Below are positions 14,718-21,576 of a stretch of 21,576 nt of DNA, piece after piece. The position numbers and the translations under genes are program-made. Source of the stretch: an uncultured Carnobacterium sp. (GTDB lineage: Bacteria; Bacillota; Bacilli; Lactobacillales; Aerococcaceae); NCBI GenBank assembly GCA_905371865.1, contig CAJPNA010000005.1, positions 1 to 21,576 on the forward strand, in the 5' to 3' direction. Numbering within the stretch: the stretch's first letter is position 1; every line of letters starts with the position of its first letter. The notes under the pieces are model-generated. The model saw only the letters and a program-made list of their open reading frames with translations. It did not search any database and had not been told where the DNA came from.

Positions 14718-15188
14718 ATGGGTATAGAGTTAGTAAGAATTGATGATAGATTGATTCATGGACAAGTAGCGACAACATGGACAAGAAATTTTGATATCGA
14801 ACAAATTTTAATTATAAACGATGCTGCTAAAGCAGATCCTGTGCAACATAGTGTTGCAAATTTCGCTGTTCCATCTGGAGTAAAAGTAATTATTTTTGGG
14901 GTTAAACAATTTGCAGAAGTAATGAAAAAAAGCGAAATAAAGAAACGAACTATGCTGTTGTTTACCAATCCTATTGATATTAAGTTTCTTGTGGATGAAG
15001 GTTTAAAAATATCAGAAGTCAATGCTGGTGGAATGAGATACCAAGAGGGTAGAAAAAGATTAGAAAAAGCGATTTCGGTTACGGAAGAGGAACATAATGC
15101 ATTTCTGTATTTAATTGAAAAAGGAATTCACATTAATGTTCAAATGGTTCCAAAAGATCCAAGAGTAGACTATAAAACATTATATTAA
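14718..15188 (+). CDS. Mannose-family PTS EIIB component
   Basis: Cytoplasmic 156-residue sugar phosphotransferase subunit. MGIELVRIDDRLIHGQVATTW holds the family motif with His14 as phosphorylation site. NVQMVPKDPRVD near the end is the usual C-terminal signature. It transfers phosphate to the sugar as it passes through EIIC-EIID, normally on the C6 hydroxyl. Eleven bases separate it from EIIA, and AGGAGG precedes the ATG. Confidence 0.92.
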   Translation: MGIELVRIDDRLIHGQVATTWTRNFDIEQILIINDAAKADPVQHSVANFAVPSGVKVIIFGVKQFAEVMKKSEIKKRTMLLFTNPIDIKFLVDEGLKISEVNAGGMRYQEGRKRLEKAISVTEEEHNAFLYLIEKGIHINVQMVPKDPRVDYKTLY

Positions 15189-15210
15189 TAATAATTAAGG
15201 AGGAATAGCA

Positions 15211-16011
15211 ATGATTTTCAAAGCGATAATCGTGGCCATTTGGGCTGGTTTGTGTGCGTTAGACCAATTCGGACCACATTTAGGCTTCAGAAAACCATTA
15301 CTAGCAGGTGTCGTGGTAGGTATTTTGCTTGGGGATCCAATGCAAGGTTTAATTATTGCTGGGACGCTTGAATTAGTATGGTTAGGAACAAACAATGTAG
15401 GAGCGTATCAACCACCTGATGTAATTTCTGGATCTGTAGTAGGAGTTGCAATAGGTATTCTTTCTGGCGGCGGTGAAGCGACAGGTGTCGGAGTAGCAAT
15501 CCCAGTTGCTCTTCTTGTTCAACAATTAAGTATGATTGTTATGACAACAAATGTTTCTTTAGTTCATGCGGCAGATAAAATTGTACAAAGCGGAGAATTT
15601 GGGAAAATTGATAAACTTCAGTATCTAGGAGGTTTAGCATTTTTCTTAAGTAGAGCAATTCCTGTTTTTATCGCAGTCTGGTTAGGAGCTCCTGCAGTAG
15701 AAGCGGTATTAGCCTTTATTCCTAAATATATGTTAACAGGATTGACAGTTGCTTCAAAAATTATTCCAGCTGTAGGTATTGCAATGTTACTATCTATGAT
15801 GTTAAAGAAAAATATGTGGGTATTCTTAGTTTTAGGATTTGCATTAGCAACATTCCTTAAAGTTCCAACGATTGGTATAGCAATATTTGCCTTAGTAGCA
15901 GCAGTTCTATATGACATTATGATGAATAATGAAGGGCGAGTTGATAGTTCTAAAGAAGATGACGACACTCATGTAGTCATTGCTGATGGGGAAGGAGAGT
16001 TTGATTTATAA
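15211..16011 (+). CDS. Mannose-family PTS EIIC permease component
   Basis: Integral membrane half of the translocation channel, 266 residues with several hydrophobic helices. GFRKPLLAGVVVGILLGD and IIAGTLELVWLG (about 50-61), followed by NNVGAYQPPD, are the diagnostic EIIC-Man signature, which places it with the AgaW/ManY group. The charged tail after residue 240 (VDSSKEDDDTHVV) is cytoplasmic and somewhat long. Its stop shares a base with the ATG of EIID (TAATG), so the two membrane subunits are coupled. Confidence 0.92.
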   Translation: MIFKAIIVAIWAGLCALDQFGPHLGFRKPLLAGVVVGILLGDPMQGLIIAGTLELVWLGTNNVGAYQPPDVISGSVVGVAIGILSGGGEATGVGVAIPVALLVQQLSMIVMTTNVSLVHAADKIVQSGEFGKIDKLQYLGGLAFFLSRAIPVFIAVWLGAPAVEAVLAFIPKYMLTGLTVASKIIPAVGIAMLLSMMLKKNMWVFLVLGFALATFLKVPTIGIAIFALVAAVLYDIMMNNEGRVDSSKEDDDTHVVIADGEGEFDL

Positions 16012-16823
16012 TGGCAGAGAATAAAATCACTAAAAAAGATTTAAATAAAATGTTCTGGCGTTCGCAGATGATTCAATTTTCCCATAATTATGAGCGGATG
16101 CAGAGCTTGAGTACTCTTTTTGCGTTGACTCCTATTTTGTCTAGATTGTATAAAGATAGACCAAAAGAGGAACGAGTTAACGCCCAGAAACGTCATTTAG
16201 AGTTCTTTAATAGCCATCCGGTGCTTATTCCTTTTATTTTAGGTGTAACTACTGCTTTAGAGGAAAATACTGAGGAAAATGAAAAAGAATCAGTGATTGC
16301 TGTAAAAACTAGTTTAATGGGACCTTTAGCCGGTTTAGGAGATAGCTTATTGAACTTTACGTGGTTTCCAATCGCTGGAAGTATAGGTGCTTCATTTGCC
16401 GTTGAGGGCAACTTCATTGGACCGATTTTAATGTTCCTAATGATTAATATCTTGTATTTCCCATTAAAATATTATGGAATCCATTTGGGATATCAAAAAG
16501 GTAGAGATATTCTTACATCTAAATCAGGGAAGAAAATCTTGGATAGAATTACTACCTCCGCAAACGTTCTAGGAGTTATGGTTGCAGGTGCTCTTATAAC
16601 AAGTACGGTCAAACTGAATCTAGGTTTGCAGTTTGGTGACGGGGATGGGGCAATCAAGCTCCAAGAAATGTTGGATAAAGTATTACCAAATATGCTTCCA
16701 TTATTAATCACACTTTTATGTTTATATTTAATTAAGAAATGGAACGGAAAGCATATTGTTGCTATTATCCTATCGATTATTGTAGTTGCGATGTTGTTGT
16801 CAGCTGCAGGTATTATTGTGTAA
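16011..16823 (+). CDS. Mannose-family PTS EIID permease component
   Basis: 270-residue partner of EIIC. The N-terminal cytoplasmic part KDLNKMFWRSQMIQFSHNYERMQS and LEFFNSHPVLIPFILGVTTALEE, then SLMGPLAGLGDSLLNFTWFPI (about 103-123), are EIID hallmarks. Hydrophobic segments near 120-155, 185-200 and at the end (LLITLLCLYLIKKW, IVAIILSIIVVAMLL) anchor it. With EIIC it forms the sugar channel. The sugar cannot be read from sequence; LacAB and the sulfatase point to a galactose-type, probably sulfated, substrate. Confidence 0.92.
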   Translation: MAENKITKKDLNKMFWRSQMIQFSHNYERMQSLSTLFALTPILSRLYKDRPKEERVNAQKRHLEFFNSHPVLIPFILGVTTALEENTEENEKESVIAVKTSLMGPLAGLGDSLLNFTWFPIAGSIGASFAVEGNFIGPILMFLMINILYFPLKYYGIHLGYQKGRDILTSKSGKKILDRITTSANVLGVMVAGALITSTVKLNLGLQFGDGDGAIKLQEMLDKVLPNMLPLLITLLCLYLIKKWNGKHIVAIILSIIVVAMLLSAAGIIV

Positions 16824-16837
16824 AGGAATGAAGAAAA

Positions 16838-18325
16838 ATGAGAGTAATATTGGTGTTAATGGATACTCTTAGAAAAGATTTTCTAAAAACATATAATCCA
16901 GAGACTTTTGTTAACACTCCGAATTTAGATAAATTTGCAAGTGAATCAACGGTGTTCAATCATCATTATATTGGGTCGACACCTTGTATGCCGGCTCGAA
17001 GAGATATCATGACTGGAAGATTAAATTTTTTAGAAAGGTCATGGGGACCGATAGAGCCCTACGATATTACCGTTTCGAAAGTGCTTCAAAAACATAATAT
17101 TTATTCTCACTTAACAACTGACCATACCCATTATTTTAGATTGGGTGGGGAAGGATATATTAATCAATATACCACTTGGGATTTCCATAGAGGTCAAGAA
17201 GGAGATCCGTGGATTTCTCGTATAAAGGATCCGGAATGGATGCCTGAGCAGTATTATGGGAAGTTAAGAAGACAATATCAAGCGAATCGGGAAACTTGGT
17301 ATGAGGATGAAGATAAGTATCCGACGCCTCGAACCTTTAAATCGGCATGTGATTGGTTAGAACTAAATAAGGATGAGAAAGATTTCTTCCTCCAAGTTGA
17401 AGTGTTTGATCCACATGAACCTTTTGATGTTCCTAGCAAGTATATGAAGATGTACGATGATTCGTATACCGGACCATATTTTGAGACACCAAACTATGGA
17501 TCAGTAGATGTCCCAGAAGAGGCTGTTGATTATATTAGAAAAAGATATGCAGCGTTAATGACAATGACAGATGTGCATTTTGGCAGATTAGTCGACAAAA
17601 TTAAAGATTTGGGAATGTATGATGATACGTTAATAATTGTGACTTCAGACCATGGATACTTTTTAGGAGAGAGAGAGCTGTTTGGGAAAAATTATATGCA
17701 TAATTATAACGAACTGGCTGCTTTACCATTATTCTTAAAAGATCCTCTTGGGAGAAAAGTAGGAGAGAGAATTTCAGCAGTATCTCAAAATATAGATATA
17801 ATGCCAACAATTCTAGACTATTTTAATATTGAAACCCCAACCGAAGTTCAAGGGAAATCCTGGTTGCCACTAATTGAAGACCAAAATTATGATAAAAAAT
17901 ATGCTGTTTATGGTGCTCATGGTATTACAGTAAATATTACTGATGGCCGATACACTTATTTTAGATCGCCTAATAAAGACAATAGTCCTTTATATGAATA
18001 TGCAGGGATTCCAACTACTATTCGACACTATCTTGGAGAGAAAAATCCTGAAGATATTGAAATGGGGCAGTTTTTGAAGAGAACAAAATATCCTGTTTAC
18101 AAGGTTCCTATTGATAAACCTGCTATTTTGGACGGTTTAGGAGATATGCGAGAATATACTAAGGATAGTCTCTTATTTGATTTAAATACTGATAAAGAAC
18201 AAAAACATCCTATTCAAGATGCTAAGATAGAAGACAGAATGAAAAGAGCCTTAGTTGAACAGTTGGAAGAGCTAGAAGCTCCAGAAGAACAGTTTAAGCG
18301 ACTAGAGTTAGATGATTTAGAGTAA
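16838..18325 (+). CDS. Cytoplasmic Cys-type sulfatase
   Basis: Sulfate-ester hydrolase of the alkaline phosphatase superfamily, 495 residues. The signature Cys50-Met-Pro-Ala-Arg54 (STPCMPARRDIMTGR) is the CxPxR motif whose cysteine is turned into the catalytic formylglycine. Metal and active-site residues are also present: MDTLRKD (8-14), DPHEPFDVP (191-199) and TSDHGYFLGE (269-278, with Asp271 and His272). There is no signal peptide or lipobox, so it acts in the cytosol, on sugar already brought in by the PTS encoded upstream. The FGE that should mature Cys50 follows directly. Phosphonate monoester hydrolase activity is possible in this family, but the PTS, LacAB and FGE context favours a sugar sulfatase. 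Exact regiochemistry unknown. Confidence 0.9.
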   Translation: MRVILVLMDTLRKDFLKTYNPETFVNTPNLDKFASESTVFNHHYIGSTPCMPARRDIMTGRLNFLERSWGPIEPYDITVSKVLQKHNIYSHLTTDHTHYFRLGGEGYINQYTTWDFHRGQEGDPWISRIKDPEWMPEQYYGKLRRQYQANRETWYEDEDKYPTPRTFKSACDWLELNKDEKDFFLQVEVFDPHEPFDVPSKYMKMYDDSYTGPYFETPNYGSVDVPEEAVDYIRKRYAALMTMTDVHFGRLVDKIKDLGMYDDTLIIVTSDHGYFLGERELFGKNYMHNYNELAALPLFLKDPLGRKVGERISAVSQNIDIMPTILDYFNIETPTEVQGKSWLPLIEDQNYDKKYAVYGAHGITVNITDGRYTYFRSPNKDNSPLYEYAGIPTTIRHYLGEKNPEDIEMGQFLKRTKYPVYKVPIDKPAILDGLGDMREYTKDSLLFDLNTDKEQKHPIQDAKIEDRMKRALVEQLEELEAPEEQFKRLELDDLE

Positions 18326-18330
18326 ATTTT

Positions 18331-18370
18331 AACCGATTGTGGTGAGTATCTTACTACAATCGGTTTTATT
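18331..18370 (+). terminator. Intra-operon terminator between sulfatase and FGE
   Basis: A 16-bp stem with two G-U pairs: AACCGATTGTGGTGAG (18331-18346) with CTTACTACAATCGGTT (18350-18365) around TAT, followed by TTATT. The short, interrupted T-run suggests partial termination. It should lower FGE transcript relative to sulfatase. Confidence 0.7.
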
Positions 18371-18386
18371 AACGGAGGCAAGTATA

Positions 18387-19241
18387 ATGAAGTTGATACC
18401 AGGTGGGTTTTATCAAATTGGTTCTAATAAAAAGAATGGATTCGAATATGATTTTGAAGGGCCAAAAGTAACGGTAAAAATTGATTCTTTCTATATCGAT
18501 GAAACACAAGTAACAAATGAGGAATTCAAAAAATTTGTTGATTTAACAGGATATATAACGGAAGCAGAACGAATGGGTTGGTCTTATGTTTTTAGATATT
18601 TTCTTCCAGATAACATAGAAAATAAAATTGAAGTGCATAAGGCTCCTTGGTGGATAGCTATTGAAAATGCGAATTGGAGGGCTCCTTTAGGTGAAGGGTC
18701 ATCAATAAATGAGATTATGAATCATCCGGTTGTTCATGTTACAAGAAACGATGCTGTTGCATACTGTAAATGGGCTGGAAAAAGATTACCTACAGAAGCG
18801 GAGTGGGAAATAGCCGCAAAAGGCGGAACCAACAATGAAGAATATTTCTGGGGTGACGACTTTAAATCAGAGATGAATAAATACTGTAACACTTGGCAAG
18901 GGGAGTTTCCAATCTTGAATACGAAAGAAGATGGATATGATGGAACAGCTCCAGTAAGAACGTATTTGCCAAATGGGTATGGACTATATGAAATGGTTGG
19001 TAATGTTTGGGAGTGGTGTGTCAATCCAGGAAAATTAGAATTAATAACTTTTGATAAAGTATCTGGAAAAGATTTTTGGAGAGAACATCAATCGATTGAC
19101 GACGAACTATATGCAATTAAAGGAGGATCCTTTTTGTGCCATGCGTCATATTGTAATAGATATAGATTGTCTGCAAGAAACAGCAATACAGCGATGTCTA
19201 GTAGTCAGAATATGGGTTTTAGATGTGTTAAGGATGTTTAG
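18387..19241 (+). CDS. Formylglycine-generating enzyme (FGE-sulfatase family)
   Basis: Copper- and oxygen-dependent oxidase that converts the cysteine of the sulfatase CxPxR motif into formylglycine. An upstream in-frame start exists (18339), but it lies inside the terminator hairpin. ATG 18387, with ACGGAGG upstream, gives 284 residues beginning MKLIPGGFYQIGS, a standard FGE start. Typical segments: VTNEEFKKFVDLTGY (42-56), HPVVHVTRNDAVAYCKWAGKRLPTEAEWE (113-141), YGLYEMVGNVWEW (198-210), and the catalytic region GGSFLCHASYCNRYR (246-260). Cys251 and Cys256, the copper-binding pair, are both present, so this is likely a true FGE and not one of the many cysteine-less relatives. No signal peptide, matching a cytosolic target. 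Last gene of the operon. Confidence 0.9.
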   Translation: MKLIPGGFYQIGSNKKNGFEYDFEGPKVTVKIDSFYIDETQVTNEEFKKFVDLTGYITEAERMGWSYVFRYFLPDNIENKIEVHKAPWWIAIENANWRAPLGEGSSINEIMNHPVVHVTRNDAVAYCKWAGKRLPTEAEWEIAAKGGTNNEEYFWGDDFKSEMNKYCNTWQGEFPILNTKEDGYDGTAPVRTYLPNGYGLYEMVGNVWEWCVNPGKLELITFDKVSGKDFWREHQSIDDELYAIKGGSFLCHASYCNRYRLSARNSNTAMSSSQNMGFRCVKDV

Positions 19242-19244
19242 ATA

Positions 19245-19278
19245 AAAAAGAGTTACATTTTGGTATGTAACTCTTTTT
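19245..19278 (+). terminator. Intrinsic terminator of the sugar operon
   Basis: Perfect 14-bp stem, AAAAAGAGTTACAT (19245-19258) with ATGTAACTCTTTTT (19265-19278), loop TTTGGT. It starts four bases after the FGE stop and is symmetric enough to work in both directions. Confidence 0.88.
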
Positions 19279-19498
19279 AAATTTGTGCTTAACCAAGTTT
19301 TTTGTTCAATAAACATATTAAACCAGAACAGAGTTGAAACCGTTTGTAACAAAACTTTTTCATGTGTCATAAAGGGGAGTGCGCAAGAGTTAAAAAGCAG
19401 AAATTCGCTTCAAAAATCTCCAAAGATTCACATTTTAGCCTGTAATATTTTATAAATTTCTCCTTTTTTTGTATCAAAAAGGTCAACTAAACGTTTTA

Positions 19499-19515
19499 TG
19501 TTACAGCTTTGTTAC
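19499..19515 (+). promoter_or_regulatory. WalR (VicR) binding box
   Basis: TGTTAC-AGCTT-TGTTAC is an exact fit to the WalR consensus of two TGTWAH hexamers five bases apart. In streptococci pcsB is an essential target of this cell-wall response regulator (established). The box lies about 60-80 bases before the predicted start, compatible with activation. Confidence 0.85.
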
Positions 19516-19561
19516 AAGGTATTGTCAATTCAAAGAAAATCACCATCGGGCTAAAGTCCTA

Positions 19562-19570
19562 TGGTATTAT
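19562..19570 (+). promoter_or_regulatory. Promoter (extended -10) of the PcsB-like gene
   Basis: TGG plus TATTAT forms an extended -10. No matching -35 is visible at the right distance, which fits a promoter that needs the activator bound upstream. The leader to the start codon is about 80 bases. Confidence 0.5.
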
Positions 19571-19655
19571 AGTACCAAGTTAAGTTTTATTTAAGCCGAA
19601 TCGGCTACTTCGAATATATAATTGATTTTTTATTGGAACTATTGGAGGGACTCAC

Positions 19656-20903
19656 TTGAAGAAACGTTTATTAACAGTATTAGTAACAGGGACAATATTA
19701 ACATTAGGAGCTTTAACACCCAATGTTAGTGCGCAAGACTTTGACTCACAAATAAACTCAGTTAACTCAACAATTGCAAATATCAATGATAAAAAAGCTG
19801 CAGTTAATGCAACAATTGATTCATTAGTATCTGAATTATCAGGAGTGCAAACTAAGATTGATGCAACTCAAGCTCAAAAAGCTGAAGCTCAAGCAGCAAT
19901 CGACTCATTAAAATCAGAAATTTCTAAATTAGAAAAAGTAATTGCTGAACGTAACAAACGTTTAGAAGAACAAGCTCGTGCAGTACAAACAAACGGAGCT
20001 CGTTCATATGTTGACTTCTTGTTAAATGCAGAAAACTTATCAGATATCGTTAATCGTATCGGTGTTGTTATGGATTTAATCAGTGCTAACCGTGATTTAA
20101 TGCAACAACAAGCAGAAGATAAGAAACAAGTAGAGGCTAAAGAACAGCAACAACGAGCTAAATTAGCGGAACAACAAAAAGCTGAGGAAGAATTACAAGG
20201 CTTACAAACAAAATTAAATGAAACTTTTGACAAAAATAAAGTTTTATTAGCAAACTTATCTCAAGAAGAGTTAGCTGAAATCTCAAAACGTGATGGTTTA
20301 GTAGCAGAAAAAGAAACTTTCCAAAAACGTTTAGCTGAAGAAAAAGCAAAAGCTGAAGCTGAAGCAGCACGTATTGCAGAAGCCTCTCGTCAAGCTTTAG
20401 CAGCAGAGGTAACGAATTCTGTTGCCACAGCGACTTCTTATCAGTCTCCGACATCACGAGCAGCATCTAGTGCTACTGCAGCAACACAAACTTCTAACTA
20501 CACTTATACAGCTGGTGGAGGATTCCCAGCGGTTGACCCAAGTTACCGTGCAGCTTTAAACGGCGGATACTTCGGACAATGTACTTACTACGTATTCAAT
20601 CGTATGGCACAAGTTGGAACACCAATTGGACACAGCATGATGGGGAACGCGGCTGAATGGCCAGCATATGCTCGTAGCTATGGATACTCAGTATCTAACT
20701 CACCTTCAGCTGGTTCAGCAATCGTATTCCAACAAGGTTTAGCGGGTGCTGACCCAACTTACGGACACGTAGCATTCGTAGAAGCAGTTAATGCAGATGG
20801 TTCATTATACATCTCTGAAATGAACGTACAAGGATTAAACGTAATCTCTTACCGTACAATTTCAGCAAGCGTTGCAGCTCGTGCGACTTACATCCGTTTC
20901 TAA
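19656..20903 (+). CDS. pcsB: PcsB-like secreted peptidoglycan hydrolase (coiled coil + CHAP)
   Basis: Secreted cell-separation hydrolase of 415 residues. Signal peptide MKKRLLTVLVTGTILTLGAL with cleavage probably after NVSA (about 26). A long Ala/Gln/Glu/Lys-rich coiled coil (about 28-250) contains TNGARSYVDFLLNAENLSDI, diagnostic of the PcsB family. In streptococci this part binds the FtsEX complex. A Ser/Thr/Ala linker follows, then a CHAP domain with Cys309 (GQCTYYVF) and His371 (YGHVAFVE) as catalytic pair and an ISEMN segment. Start is TTG, with GGAGGGA about seven bases upstream; no nearby ATG would keep the signal peptide. A WalR box stands upstream, as in streptococci. Codon use is markedly more regular than in the sugar operon, suggesting high expression. 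CHAP enzymes cut cross-links or amides; the exact bond is not readable here. Confidence 0.9.
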   Translation: MKKRLLTVLVTGTILTLGALTPNVSAQDFDSQINSVNSTIANINDKKAAVNATIDSLVSELSGVQTKIDATQAQKAEAQAAIDSLKSEISKLEKVIAERNKRLEEQARAVQTNGARSYVDFLLNAENLSDIVNRIGVVMDLISANRDLMQQQAEDKKQVEAKEQQQRAKLAEQQKAEEELQGLQTKLNETFDKNKVLLANLSQEELAEISKRDGLVAEKETFQKRLAEEKAKAEAEAARIAEASRQALAAEVTNSVATATSYQSPTSRAASSATAATQTSNYTYTAGGGFPAVDPSYRAALNGGYFGQCTYYVFNRMAQVGTPIGHSMMGNAAEWPAYARSYGYSVSNSPSAGSAIVFQQGLAGADPTYGHVAFVEAVNADGSLYISEMNVQGLNVISYRTISASVAARATYIRF

Positions 20904-20916
20904 TAAGAAATAAAAT

Positions 20917-20950
20917 AACCGTCTCCTGAAAAAGGAGGCGGTTTTTGTTT
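20917..20950 (+). terminator. Intrinsic terminator of the PcsB-like gene
   Basis: AACCGTCTCCT pairs with AGGAGGCGGTT around GAAAA (one G-U pair), followed by TTTGTTT. Confidence 0.88.
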
Positions 20951-20983
20951 GCACAATTTGGCCCAACACACTTCAAGTATAAT

Positions 20984-21012
20984 TTGACATCCTACACTAG
21001 ATTTTCTATGAT
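20984..21012 (+). promoter_or_regulatory. Promoter of the lipoprotein gene
   Basis: Consensus TTGACA (20984-20989), 17-base spacer, TATGAT (21007-21012). The ATG lies 29 bases downstream, after AAGGAG. Confidence 0.8.
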
Positions 21013-21041
21013 AACAATAAGTCGCAATAAAGGAGTATAAA

Positions 21042-21518
21042 ATGAAGAAAATAATTAAATTATCGATTGTATTATTAGGAGCATTTTTTGTTTTATTAGG
21101 ATGCCGGTCTGAAAGTAAAGCGGAATTTGCCTTAGAAGTTTCTATTTCTAAGCAAAAAGTAACATACATGTACGACCAGGAAAAAGATTCGGTTTCCTCA
21201 CTAACTTTTAACATCAGCTATGATATTTCTAAGAACAAGGAGTACGAAGAAAAGGCACGTAGACAACGTGAGAAAATCGTAAAAGAAATGGATGGGATTG
21301 ATGGAATTAAAGTCACTCAATCGGATAGTGAAAAGGAAATCGCATTTACGGTTGATGTTGACCTTAAGAAGTTCAAATATGATGATGAAGAGAGTCGTTC
21401 GAAAGCACCAGCACTCTATAGCAGTATTCATTCAGCTTTGGTGAAGAAAAATGATCGTTACAGTTTCGAAGAATCTAAGAAAAAGATTTTAGAAGAAGGA
21501 TTTAAAGAGGTTAAGTAA
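21042..21518 (+). CDS. DUF1307/YehR-like lipoprotein
   Basis: A 158-residue surface lipoprotein. The signal peptide MKKIIKLSIVLLGAFFVLLG ends in the lipobox Leu-Leu-Gly-Cys21, so the mature protein starts at the lipidated Cys21. The body resembles the YehR/DUF1307 family: a VTYMYDQEKDSV strand pair near the N-terminus, FTVDVDLKKFKYD in the middle, and the ending ILEEGFKEVK, which matches the family's closing motif. Function of the family is not known. It is a single-gene unit with its own promoter. Family assignment is from remembered sequence features. The 58 bases after the stop hold no clear terminator before the window ends. Confidence 0.75.
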   Translation: MKKIIKLSIVLLGAFFVLLGCRSESKAEFALEVSISKQKVTYMYDQEKDSVSSLTFNISYDISKNKEYEEKARRQREKIVKEMDGIDGIKVTQSDSEKEIAFTVDVDLKKFKYDDEESRSKAPALYSSIHSALVKKNDRYSFEESKKKILEEGFKEVK

Positions 21519-21576
21519 GGTTTTCAGTACACGTCAATAGATGTCAAAATATTGATTTTAAGCGATTTTTGATTTT

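Larger units (their letters stand above)
19279..19655 (+). other. Regulatory region upstream of the PcsB-like gene
   Basis: 377 bases without a gene. It holds a WalR/VicR-type box (19499-19515), a lone TTTGTAAC half-site near 19344, a promoter with extended -10 near 19562-19570, and a short AGCCGA/TCGGCT hairpin in the 5' leader (about 19593-19605). Nothing recognisable in 19360-19490. Confidence 0.6.

Noticed and set aside
18339..18386. Sixteen-residue N-terminal extension of FGE resembling a signal sequence
   Set aside because: The codons fall inside the terminator hairpin and there is no ribosome-binding site. ATG 18387 has ACGGAGG and a standard FGE start.
1..21576. CRISPR array, rRNA genes, tRNA genes, prophage
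   Set aside because: No regularly spaced direct repeats, no rRNA or tRNA signature, and no phage structural or integrase genes seen.

Overview
The window looks like chromosomal DNA of a low-GC, Gram-positive, facultatively anaerobic member of the Lactobacillales. This rests on AT-rich DNA, strong AGGAGG ribosome-binding sites, T-box leaders on two aminoacyl-tRNA synthetase genes, a PcsB-type cell-wall hydrolase behind a WalR/VicR box, and a tagatose-6-phosphate (LacAB/LacC) route joined to a mannose-family PTS. A Granulicatella- or Carnobacterium-like genus fits, but the genus is inferred from gene content only.

Left part (1-4970). The first bases hold the start of a leftward gene with a complete promoter and a CsoR/CstR-like palindromic operator. 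A decayed IS30-family transposase fragment follows. Next come three tandem paralogues of about 440-450 residues that pair an EF-Tu-domain-II-like barrel, without any GTPase domain, with a C-terminal SseB-like region. Their promoters and terminators are duplicated along with the genes.

Middle (4970-11515). A promoter and a strong terminator with no ORF between them suggest a small RNA of about 95 nt. Then come queG and trmL, overlapping genes that both act on wobble position 34 of tRNA, a two-helix mini-protein, and argS and tyrS, each behind its own T-box (specifiers CGC and TAC). tyrS converges on lacC. The 770-bp gap between them holds two copies of a roughly 195-nt structured element. Each copy starts a few bases after the stop codon of its gene and each lies in the same orientation relative to that gene. 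The core is identical, while the outer helices and one side hairpin differ in sequence but stay self-complementary. This is the most unusual signal in the window.

Right part (11515-19280). This is a sugar-utilisation locus. A DeoR-family repressor and lacC run leftward. lacA, lacB, PTS EIIA, EIIB, EIIC and EIID, a cytoplasmic Cys-type sulfatase and an FGE-type formylglycine-generating enzyme run rightward. The likely logic is PTS uptake and phosphorylation of a sulfated galactose-type sugar, desulfation inside the cell by a sulfatase matured by the adjacent FGE, isomerisation of galactose 6-phosphate by LacAB, and phosphorylation by LacC. No LacD aldolase and no glycosidase is present here. 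A hairpin terminator between sulfatase and FGE probably lowers FGE expression.

End (19280-21576). A PcsB-like secreted CHAP-domain hydrolase with a perfect WalR-type box upstream is followed by a DUF1307/YehR-like lipoprotein.
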